A stretch of 64,000 nt of DNA from Paramacrobiotus metropolitanus (taxonomy: Eukaryota; Tardigrada; Eutardigrada; Parachela; Macrobiotidae), in assembly GCF_019649055.1 (NCBI RefSeq), contig NW_026570274.1:124001-188000 (forward strand), read 5' to 3'. The notes beneath the pieces are model-generated. The model searched no databases, had not been told where the DNA came from, and saw only the letters and a list, made by a program, of their open reading frames with translations. Below are positions 1 through 9,812 of this stretch, piece after piece (the stretch's first letter is position 1; the number at the start of each line of letters is the position of its first letter). A program made the position numbers and the translations under genes.

Positions 1-3000
1 GATAATGGGCTCATCGTCGACTTCCACCATGAAGGACAATCATTACAAACCGTCGACTTCTCGCAAGTCCGTCTCATGCCCACAAAATGTCGCACCGCTG
101 AACGTTATTGCAAAAAAATATTCGCCATCAACTCCCAAGTAGAAGTTCTGTTACGGCCCGCTTTGTAAGACTTTAAGAACTTATAGTGGCTGCGAAAAAT
201 TAACTGCAAACGGTTGAGTACGAAACAAAATTTATGTTAGGGTAATACACCATTATTATGCATTGTACATGAAATGTATATGTATCTGCGTCGTGCTTTG
301 AAAATGTGCGGTACTTGAATGCGAAGTAATGCTGCCTGTGTTCAGGAAACGTTTTGTATCGGTAAGAAGCTGGATGAAGTGTATTACAGATACATACGTA
401 ATGTAAAAGTAATGTATGGCGTTAATTTGCATTTTTACAACGTTCACATGAATAAATAATAAAAAACATTTTTTCTGAATTCTTCACCTTTCTATTATGT
501 TAATTTGAAGTCTTTAATACGGCATAAAATACGAAAATATGTAGAAAGACAGGATGCGTACTCAGGGAACTGTCTAACTTACACATGGACATGGTGGCTA
601 TGTTTTCACAGAGATCAGCCGCAGATGTGGACACCAACACAAATACTGGAATGGGTGCCCGTATATCCGCCAGAGATACACCAGTACACTCCGAGTGAAG
701 ACGGACCCTTCGTCCTTGTGCGTATTCCAAGCGGAAGCACATCCAAACTCGCAGCCGTAAAAAATGACCGTTGCCTCGTTTATGCTAATGCAATACGTAT
801 CCGCCAGCGCCGGTTTTGGAAAACGGCAACGCGAGACAGCTTTACCAAAGTGTTGGTGAGGCACGAAGCCTGTTCGCTGCCAGACTGTCCGTACCCACAT
901 ACCCCCCTCTTGTACGCGCTTAAACGGCTGGATGTGGCAGCAAAGCGTCTCTGGTTAGAATCAACGGGCACACTGATTTTGGCCGCTGACGAAAGTAGCA
1001 TTACCGTACTCTGCCGTGGTACGCGAAAAAAGCGACGGGAGGGACAATTTCACCGCCTTATTTTTCATCAGTTTGGCATGTTGATCGAAGAAGGATTTTG
1101 CCGGGGAATGGCTCATTTTCGATGCCTATTATTCACCCAAAGAATGGTTGACGAAGGTTGTAATGTCTGTACAATAAGAATCGGTCTGGAGAAACTTGTA
1201 ATTGGAGCTTCTTAAAACGCGATAATTATAATTATAAGTGATTTTTCTTAATCTGATTTTGTTGACAGGGGGTACTGCTGTGACCGAAACATGGTTCACA
1301 AAAACCTGCTCAAGGCTAAGGTTTTTTCCGGACTGGTTACGCTCACAGACAGGCGGATTTTCAAGCATCTACAGTGAGTTCACAAATACTGTATTTGTCA
1401 TGACAATACGTGGTAAAATAACTAAAGTACAGCATTAGAATGTCAAAGAATTTTATCAAGCGGAACCTGTTCGGAACCGCTATACGTACTCCATATTGAT
1501 ACAACAAGTTTACAACCACTTCTTAAGAAGCTGCACCGCTCGTCGTTAGTTATATGTGGATGTTGGCATTCACAAAAGCTTTCTTCAGATCACAAGGAAC
1601 CCTCGCTCCCACTAATAGGGGACGTTCCGGACTTACTCATCCTCGAAATCTTTGCAAACCTGGACAAAGTAGCCGAAACAGACTTACGACGGTAAATATT
1701 TTGTATATATATATATAGATATGTGCTTTTTCTATATAAAACTCCAGAAGGTGCCGGCGGCTGAGGTAGGCCCATACAGTCTATACTTGTGGCCTGCTGC
1801 CGTCATCCTTGCTAGACATGACGTTGCGGCTGTACTGTACATGGTATTAAATCTTATGAACCCCGCCACATTTTGCCTTATGTATTGCGGCAACGTCATA
1901 CTCAGCCGAATGACGGCAGGAAGTACAGAGGCTACTTACGTTTAACTCAACCTTTTTTGCTGAATGTCAGACGGAGTGTTATTACTACCGTTATGACTAC
2001 TGTATGCGGCAGGATATTATGTAGAATGTTGTAGTGCACGTGGAGTAACATACTTTCTCTAGTCTGCCTTATAAGTCAAGCCGATCTGTTGATTTTGCAG
2101 TCATACAGTAGAAAAAGCCGTTGAGACACAATCGTGAGACAGACTTGCAAAGATGTCGGAGCATTGTACCGTCCTTTTCATTGACAGGTCTCGCATTCAT
2201 ATATTGTCATTGTTGCTGCACAGGGTCTGTTGGAGATGGAACACGCTCCAATCGAGCAAAATTGCCGCCCGAACTGTCATTCTAGATGCTCCACACGGTT
2301 ACGTGACGTGGCAGGATATGATGAAATACTTGGCAACCGCGCTCATTAATTACACAGATACTTTTACTCACTCCGTGCTTCTGAATCAGTTCTTCCACAG
2401 TCACAACTACGCAGCGTTACTTGTCATAACCCAACTAAATTTACCGCTAAAATATTTTTTGTCTTATCGGAAAACTTCACAAGTATGTCTTAAGTATGAA
2501 CTGGAAATGTATCCCGCGGTATCCAACATGCAGATTTCTTGCGTTATGAAGACGAAAGATGCGACAAAGAGGACATTAGGTAACAATCATAGATTAGGTA
2601 ACAACTACAAAATATGGAATAAAGCTTTAACCACAAGCCGTTTTACAGGAGTAATGTTGGGTGCTTCCGATGAAATAAAAAGTATGCTGGCTGACTCGCA
2701 CGCTACATGGACGTATTGTTGCACAACGAAAAGAATGTCCGACACAATCACCGGCATTCCCCTGATGTTGACTGCCTTCAACACGACCTGTCTGGCGCAA
2801 ACTTACGAAGCCGCTGGTAAACCGTATGGCGACCTTTACCAAGCAGGACAAACGAGACTGCAAGATGCTCGTCGGCACTGGCCAATCACGCCATCCGCTA
2901 CAGGGCTACTTGAAATAATCTTCAGCAATTTTGCTCCAACTTATGAGCGGCGAGGATATCCATTCTCTTACGCTGAGGATTTCGTTCCCGAAAGCTTGAA

Positions 3001-3082
3001 AGTGTTAATCAGAAATCCGCGTATGGAACGAAAGGACCGTGCTAGTTCACCTGCGGTTGAAAGTTGGCTTCTTATTAGTTAA
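1..3082 (+). CDS. F-box-like protein, 3' five exons (5' end outside window)
   Basis: Exons by splice sites and phase: 1-164, 612-1159, 1269-1373, 1433-1691, 2224-3082. They sum to 1935 bp, an exact multiple of three (644 residues and a stop). Introns are 447, 109, 59 and 532 bp. Splicing exon 4 to exon 5 restores an F-box-like helix: the exon 4 end reads LLILEIFANLDKV and the junction LRRVCWRWNTL, as in F-box and F-box-like proteins that bind Skp1 in SCF ubiquitin ligases. The 5' part carries a conserved-looking SITV/PLLYALKRLDVAAKRLW segment. I recall proteins of this layout as an expanded family in tardigrade gene sets, from memory only. No zinc finger or membrane segment is seen. The role (substrate adaptor for ubiquitin ligase) is inferred from the F-box alone. 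The donor of exon 2 is the least certain junction (gtaatg at 1160; a gtaca site 9 bp later keeps frame too). Confidence 0.7.
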
Positions 3083-3690
3083 GCTCCGCCAGTTTTAATA
3101 GTTATTAGTCAGCCGTGTGGCGGCTAGCAGTGTTTCTGGCATTTAAATGAAATATCTATATTTCGAAGAAGAAAGTATCACTAACCGAGTTAGGGGCGTG
3201 TCACAAGCCGCTCGATTCGGCTCGGTAGTGCATAAGTATAATTACGCCAACGTTTCCGCAGCTACAGACTCTGTTTTCCAACAAGCATTTGATCAATACA
3301 CATAATTATATTGTGCAGTAAGGTTGCAAGTTTAGGTCGTACTGTTAGTAAGTACGAGCACAATACATGTCGCAGCAAGATTAAGTAGATGGCTTGTCTT
3401 ATGGTTATGATGCCGTAATCAGCCAGCTAATGCAAATAGACTGGCGATATCCTGTTACTAGTTGCACGTGGGGGTACATATACATGACTTTACTGTAGAA
3501 ATAATAGAAGTAAGTTATACTGAAATGAAATACTATATGTTGAAACCAATTTATACCAAATGTACACATGTACTCGTATACAGATATATATCTGTACAAG
3601 GACAGTAGAATTGTGTCAATTGTCAACCTTCATTTGTATCTTTAGATGCAATAGTTTAGCTCTGACAATGTTGCAGAGCAGTAAAGAAAT
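3083..3690. other. Intergenic, no gene seen
   Basis: AT-rich sequence after the F-box-like gene. Short ORFs here have no recognisable motif or splice context. It ends where the duplicated GPCR segment begins. Confidence 0.6.
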
Positions 3691-3792
3691 GTTGAAAAAA
3701 TTTTCAGACGCATAATACAGCACTGGAAAGTGGAAAACTATAATTAAAACCAAGACACTTTCTTCTATGCCTTACGGGTCCGACAGCACGCT

Positions 3793-4990
3793 TTAAATTG
3801 GTTGCACACTGAGAATTTTGAAATATGTAGGGTGGCGGATCATTTTCACCACTTCCAGGCGAACATCTTGAAGGCATAAACCGAACACTAGCGGATCAAT
3901 AACGGCTTGTATGTAATAAGCATATTCTTCGAACAAGTCCAGCCATTCAGACTCTTCAGTAGGGTTGCCAAATACTTGGCGAAGTCGACTTATCAAGTTA
4001 ATAACTTGAGTTAATCGAAAAAACTTGGAGGAAAAGTCAAGTTATTAACTTGGACTTATTCTTTCAAACCAAGTCAATGAAGTCGACTTAGTGTGTGAAA
4101 CCAAGTCCTCAAGTTCTGCTTCAAGTCGACTTAAAAGTTTTTAAAAATAATTTAAGGAATTTGAAAGTAAACCAACCAAATCCGCGTTATTTCTTTAAAA
4201 TATTTTGATAATGATGTCGCACAACACAGTTTCGCTGTACTGTTCCCGCCATCGAAGCACGGGCTGCACGGCTGCATAGACTTTATGTGCAACCGTGATG
4301 CGAAACTCCGGGCGGATGACCGGAATAGTACATGGAAAGGTTGTGCGACGTCCAATATTCCCTCCTCTATAGGCAAATTTTCGTTTTGCTTTTATTTGAC
4401 TTCAAGTCGGTTTGAAGTCGACTTCAAGTTAATAACTTGACTTGAGCTTTCAAGTTAAGTCAATCAACTGTCAGACACTCGCTTTAGCACAACCGGCACC
4501 ATTAGTTCGTGAACCCCAAGCCAGAGTACGATACAGACAATGCAAGCCAGTCTTTTATTATGGTGCTGCCGGTGTTTAATGGGAAAATAGATTGCCCATA
4601 TTCGGTTGACGGTTATTAAGACATGGGAGTACATCGTGATACCCATAACGACCCAGTCTCCATACAGGTACAGGATGCAGATTGTCAAGCGTGCAGTGGT
4701 GTCAGTGGTGTCATCTGGTAGAAAAGTTTCGATTACAATTTTGTAAAGCAGCTCACAGAAATTGTTCGTTGCGATGTTAGATACGAGGAGAGAAATTATG
4801 TACACCGTGAACGGCGTGATGAGGTGCCGACGGGAAGCGAAACATAGAAGCAGAAAACCGTTGGGTATCAGTGTTAAGAACATATTACTGTACATAAAGC
4901 GAATGACATGTAATAAGCAATCGCAGTGGAGTTTGGTTCTCCTAATTGTAATTCGAATGAATTGATTGATGAATTTGGTAGGAAAATCAT
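3793..4990 (-). pseudogene. Rhodopsin-type GPCR pseudogene (paralogue of 7761-8777)
   Basis: It starts with an ATG at 4990 that aligns with the start of the intact gene at 8777. Transmembrane segments 1-4 are recognisable (4464-4895, with PNGFLLLCF, YIISLLVSN and VNRIWAIYFP), as is TM7 (3850-3960, with VIDPLVFGLCLQDVRLEV). Two lesions break it. An insertion of about 8 bp near 4890, in TM1, shifts the frame, and the region from extracellular loop 2 through TM6 (about 330 bp in the intact copy) is missing and replaced by foreign repeat sequence at about 3962-4466. No functional receptor can be made. Confidence 0.9.
3962..4466. mobile_element. Repeat insertion with AAGTCGACTT palindromes in the GPCR pseudogene
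   Basis: About 500 bp replace the middle of the pseudogene. Both ends carry related palindromic sequence (aagtcgactt, aagttaataacttga) in inverted arrangement, near 3975-4010 and 4405-4450. The left edge reads tagggttgcca, reminiscent of hAT-type element termini, but no matching right terminus or target duplication is seen, so it may be truncated. No transposase ORF is present. Confidence 0.6.
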
Positions 4991-6289
4991 CGCGAATGTA
5001 ATATTGCGATAACGCTTCTTACGCCTGTACTAAACTGTTGTTACTGTTGTTACGCCTGTACTTCTTGCGCCTGTAGTAATTGGAAATCGTGCATTCAATC
5101 GCACAAAACGCGGATGGATGACGAATGACCTCGTGATAAATTGTTTTCAGCAACCATCGTTTATTTTTTGGTCGTCGCTACCCGGAACAGAACCCTAAGG
5201 TCGCGTGATCCCATGAGAGACAGACAGTTCTCTGTTTTAATATGGAAGTTGAACGATCGCACTGCACAGCGCATTGCCGCATATTGACGCAATGGTCAGC
5301 TTATGTCCTCTGATTGAAATCACCCCCGTCGTATAATGTACTCGTATCACGTATGCAGCTTGCAACAAGAAACGCAGAACATCTATAAGAATGCAGGTAT
5401 CTGTATTGTACTAGTATACAGTACATTCAGATAATTAATACCCAACATTCCTTCATTCATATAGGTTGCTTATCAACCTACTAATGAGTTGCGAAAATTA
5501 AAAAAAGCATACTTCTGTAAATACCAAGACGATTCCTGAACCCAAATTAGCGTATAATATACGACATTTATGCAAAGAAAAGAATAGTAATAAAATCTTT
5601 CAAAAATTCCCATTAAAAGTTTATTTAAACTTTTAAGTACAGTAATTTATCAATTAAAAATAATTGTTATTTGTACTGAAGGCGGCAGCTCATGACCTGT
5701 ATACATTGCACTAGCGAGTGTAGCCTGCGCTGATAAGATGTACGTACTACTACTATCTGAATTTCTGAATACGGTATGCAATACAAGCTGGTTAGGCCGG
5801 GTAGAAGTCAGTCAGCCCTGCTTGAAGTAACTGCGCTCGCTACTGCTTCGAAGCAGAAATCAAGTCCGTAAGTACTGTATTTGTACTGTACAAGTTGTAC
5901 GGTAGTTTCCGTTTAAACCTGCTGGAGCTCCTCAGCTCATGACCTTTCATTATCTTGCTCTGCCACTAAATCCTTAAAGAACTATTTATTACTTTTAGTA
6001 CCTAAAATATCTGTGCATCAGATGCTGGGAAACATAGAACTTCAGGGAAGTTCCACTAGAAATTACTCAGATAAATACTTCAGATAAAATTAATTTTGCT
6101 CCCGACAGATGACAATTAAAGCGTGTGTAAAGTCAGCGTTTTGTAGTTCTGTGCCGTATAAGCGAGCTCCAAAAATTTTATTCAATTCAGAAGCCCGTGA
6201 GAAATTAAGATAAAAATGGTGGGCTCAATATCAACAATAAAAAGAATTAAACTCAAAATCTACCAGAAATGGCAAGAAATTTGCACCAA

Positions 6290-6790
6290 CATTCAGGGAA
6301 TCTTATACAAGTGGCCGGTGAATGATTTCTGCACGGCCGACTGCGGATCACCCCGGTATCCGATGGACCCGGGGCCGTCGATCAGTCCCGACAGGCGCCG
6401 GGCGACGGCGACCTTTGCTTGGCCAGGTCCGGCCAACCTCACTTCCACGTACTGCACCGGCAGCTCCATGGTCTCCAACTGACCGGTGCCCTGTACATTC
6501 GCTGCCAGCGTGGTGGCCCCGCCGGACAGCAGGGACATCTATCCCGTGCCGCTTAAACTAGCGCGGACGGTGTCAGCCTGGATGTTGAACAGACGCAGCC
6601 CACCGGCGCCGGTTCACTGGACCTCCAGTTCCGGTTCGGTCAGCGCCGAGCCGTACTCGTTGGTGATGCTCCAAGGCCAGATAACACGAGAAAGGTGAAG
6701 CGGGCGGCGGTTACGGTGATGCGGATGTCCGGTATGGCGACCCAGTCATGCACAATTCCGTCAATTACCAAAAGATTGTTCCTACGGTAT
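6290..6790 (-). pseudogene. Relic of a DUF2807-like (putative adhesin head GIN domain) gene
   Basis: A GC-rich island in AT-rich surroundings. One minus-strand frame from about 6690 down to 6293 reads coherently through two stops (TGA at 6616-6614, TAG at 6541-6539). It has the repeating glycine-punctuated beta-strand pattern of DUF2807: TGAGGLRLFNIQADTV, ASLSGTG, NVQGTGQLE, VRLAGPGQAKVAV, IDGPGSIGYRGDPQ, ending KSFTGHLYKI. Upstream sequence of similar composition (PDIRITVTAARF) is in another frame, so there is also a frameshift. DUF2807 is known mainly from bacteria; a bacterial origin followed by decay is inference. No start codon or promoter is identified. Confidence 0.55.
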
Positions 6791-7330
6791 TTTTTTCCAA
6801 CATTAATTTCACTGAATATTTGAAATATGTAAATATTTTGGTTTTTCCAACATTTTTTTAATTAATACGAGGTACTGGTTTTCATAAAGATTTGAATTAA
6901 TAAACACGCTGTGAAAAAAATTGGGAAGGTCCCATTGTTTTTATAAAATTTTATTCAAAACCAAATTTAAGTAATAAGTAAGTAAAAAATTAATCGGGGA
7001 GAGTTTATTAAATGCTTCTTCATTATTTACACACTGGAGTATTCATTTTAATAATTGTCTGAAATAATAAATAGACCGTAAAACGAACACGCATGATTTA
7101 CTGTAGTTTTCAGATGCGTTTCTAGACATCCAATTGCGTGTTTGTGTTTCTAACAACTTCAATTTTAAATTTCAAAAGAAATTTTAAATTAACATATGAT
7201 CTACAAATATATTATTTCTATATAAATTTTATAAAATAATCATGCTTTTTTTGTATTAATTCATTTTTTTATAAAGTCATTATGGTTTTTTGAACGTTAA
7301 CGTATTTTCTGTTTACCCGGCTCCGCGTTC
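6791..7330. other. AT-rich intergenic, no gene seen
   Basis: Very AT-rich, with homopolymer runs. I see no ORF with coding character. A GC-richer stretch of unknown nature follows to about 7600. Confidence 0.6.
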
Positions 7331-7378
7331 TTTACCGACACCGATCCGCGGCACACAGCGATACAGGACTTCGTTGAA

Positions 7379-7413
7379 CGAGAGCATAGTTAAACGGTAA
7401 TACTATGCTCTCG
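7379..7413. repeat. Short perfect hairpin
   Basis: The 11-bp arms cgagagcatag (7379-7389) and ctatgctctcg (7403-7413) are exact inverted repeats with a 13-nt spacer. It sits in non-coding sequence and has no assigned role. Confidence 0.7.
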
Positions 7414-7684
7414 TATAATTTGCAAGTTTTCCAAAATTCAGGCTGACGATGCCGCCTGTTGCTGCATGTTCCAACATGCACAAAATTCGTAGACAAACGC
7501 CTCCCCGTGGTGGCCACTGCGCCCGCCCCCAAAGAGCGCAGGTGCGTTGTTATGTGAACTGCTGCATTTCCCGTGAAATACAGTGAACTCAGCACTATGG
7601 ACCCATGCAGAATAGCTTCAGGAACGCATACTGCCCCCCTTCGGTGGAGAAAATACGTAAAACGTGCCGATCATAAAAATATAT

Positions 7685-9740
7685 GCGCAAACGCACAAAG
7701 AAATTTTCAGGCGAATAATACGGCCCTGGAGAATGATAATTAAAGCAAAGGCACGTTCATTTATGCTTTGCGTGTCCGGCAGGACGCTACGGTTAGGGTG
7801 CACGCTTTGATAATTTTGAAAATAGACTGACGGATCATTGCTACCATTTCCAGACGAACATCTTGTAGACATAAACCAAACACCAACGGATCGATAACCG
7901 CTTGTACGTAATAGGCATACTCTTCGAACAATTCCAGCCATCCCGGCTCATCAAGTTCCATGAAGCGCCGAATGATAAAAGACAAATTACTAGGAAAATA
8001 ACAGCAAACCACGCTAGCAGTCATGAAGGTCAGCGCCGCAAACGATCGCGAGTGGATGTGTCGCCGAGCGTTGGAAATTGATGCGGAACGAGAAATTCCT
8101 TCATTCGAAATTTCCGCTTTGGAAAGGGATGTAGGTCGCCGGAACGTTTTCCAGAAGATGAACGGATATGCACCGAGAACGAAACAGACAGGAAAGCCAT
8201 TGATAACTGGCGCTAGAACCGTAACGTAAATTTCGCTTTTCTCCGCTCCAAAATTGCATTCTGCATTTGTCAAGCTGTCAGACACTCGCTTTAACACAAC
8301 CGGCACCATTAGTACGTGAATCACAAGCCACAGTACGATGCAGATAATGCAAGCCAGTCGCCTGTTATGGTGTTGTCGGTATTTAATAGGAAAATAAATT
8401 GCCCATATTCGGTTGACGGTTATTAAGACATGGGAGTACATCGTGATACCCATAACGACCCAGTCACCATACACGTAGAGAATGCAGATTGTCAAGCGTG
8501 CAGTCGTGTCTTCTGATGGAAACGTCTCGATTATAATGTTGTGCGGCAGCTCACAGAAGTTGTTTGTTAAGATGTTAGATATGAGGAGGGAAATTATGTA
8601 CACCGTGAACGGCGTGATGAGGTGCCGACGGGATGCGAAACATAGAAGCAGAAAACCGTTGGGTATCAGTGTCAAAAACATAAAAGCGAACGACATGTAA
8701 TAAGTTATCGCAGTGGTGTTGGATTCTCCTGGTTGTATTTCGGATGAATTGGTCGATGAATTTGGTAGAAAAACCATCGCGGATGCAATACTGCGACAAC
8801 GCTTCTGACGTCCTCAAATGGCAATCTTGCATTCAATCGCAGAAAACGCGCATGGTTTAGCTGTGACCTTGTCATAAAATGTTATCAAAAACAATCGATT
8901 AGTGTTGGCCGTTGCTACCTGGAACAGAACCTTGAGGTCGCGTGATCCCATGAGAGGCAGTTCTATGTTTTACTTTGGAAGTTGAACGATCGCGTTGCAC
9001 AGCGCACTGCCGCATATTGACGCAGTGGTCGGCTTATGTCATCTGACGGACGGAAATCTTCCCCATTGTATACAGTACTTTTACGCTTGTAACAAGAAAC
9101 GCATGACAGCTACGCATAAATTTGTTAAATAATACATCAACATGCGTTTATTTTCATACAGGTTGTAACACTACGTACTAACACGAGAAAATGAGCCGAA
9201 ATCTGGTGTCGTTTCGATCAAGAAAAGTGTTTAAATGGTTATCAAATTAATAAGTACTGTAGCGAAAATTCGGAATGCACCAAAATCCATGTACTTGTAC
9301 AATGTACATTGCCTAATTTTCACAAGCGTTGCTGTAAAAAGCACATTGATACAAAGACGATTCAGAACCAAAACTAGCGTACGACATTTATGCCAAGAAA
9401 AAACAGCAATAAAAACTTTTGACAATTCCCAACTCATTCGAGAATTTCATAAAAGAGTTTATTTTTAAGGTAATTCTCAATTAAAAATATATAATTATTA
9501 TAGATATTGCTATTTGTATAGCGATGGCTGCAAACTGCCACCTGATGGCGGCACCTCATGACCTGTATACACTAGCGAGTGAAGCCGCTGATAAGAGGTG
9601 CGTGCTATCCGAATTTCTGAGTACGAATATGCAGACACAAGCGGATCAATCCAAGGTAGACCCTGCTTGGAGTAACTGCGCTCGTTACTGCTTCGAAGCT
9701 GAATTACAGTGATTCCGTTTACCTGCTGGTGCTCTCTGCT
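7685..9740. repeat. Segmental duplication, copy 2
   Basis: Partner of 3690-5940. It holds the intact receptor gene and about 950 bp of its upstream flank. The duplicated block runs up to the start region of the metalloprotease gene, so copy 1 carries a decayed version of that gene's upstream sequence. Confidence 0.85.
7761..8777 (-). CDS. Rhodopsin-type GPCR, single exon, 338 aa
   Basis: An intronless seven-transmembrane receptor. The extracellular N-terminus carries sequons (NSS and NTT). TM1 contains LIPNGFLLLCF and TM2 SLLISNILTNN. At the TM3 end the usual DRY is replaced by NRIWAIYFP. TM6 contains MTASVVCCYFPSN, with CCYFP in place of CWxP. TM7 has VIDPLVFGL in place of NPxxY, followed by a helix-8-like LQDVRLEM. 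The same replacements recur in the relatives at 23959, 25726 and 27453, so they are family traits. The ligand is unknown; a chemosensory or peptide receptor is possible. It is transcribed divergently from the metalloprotease gene, with about 1 kb between starts. Confidence 0.9.
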   Translation of the reverse strand: MVFLPNSSTNSSEIQPGESNTTAITYYMSFAFMFLTLIPNGFLLLCFASRRHLITPFTVYIISLLISNILTNNFCELPHNIIIETFPSEDTTARLTICILYVYGDWVVMGITMYSHVLITVNRIWAIYFPIKYRQHHNRRLACIICIVLWLVIHVLMVPVVLKRVSDSLTNAECNFGAEKSEIYVTVLAPVINGFPVCFVLGAYPFIFWKTFRRPTSLSKAEISNEGISRSASISNARRHIHSRSFAALTFMTASVVCCYFPSNLSFIIRRFMELDEPGWLELFEEYAYYVQAVIDPLVFGLCLQDVRLEMVAMIRQSIFKIIKACTLTVASCRTRKA

Positions 9741-9812
9741 CATTTCTCAGATTTCACAAAATACTGTAGCTCTCTGGTGCTTTGTGCAATATTTATACCA
9801 TCTTCAACGCTG

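Larger units (their letters stand above)
3690..5940. repeat. Segmental duplication, copy 1
   Basis: This block matches 7685-9740 in the same orientation over the GPCR and its upstream flank. Shared stretches include the receptor 3' end, the 5' flank (for example the stretch around 5210-5300 against 8940-9040) and the block at 5690-5930 against 9530-9735. The copies differ by scattered substitutions and small indels, so the duplication is not recent. This copy contains the broken receptor. Confidence 0.85.

Noticed and set aside
6216-6698. GC-rich plus-strand ORFs
   Set aside because: Antisense of the DUF2807-like relic; no coherent domain on the plus strand.
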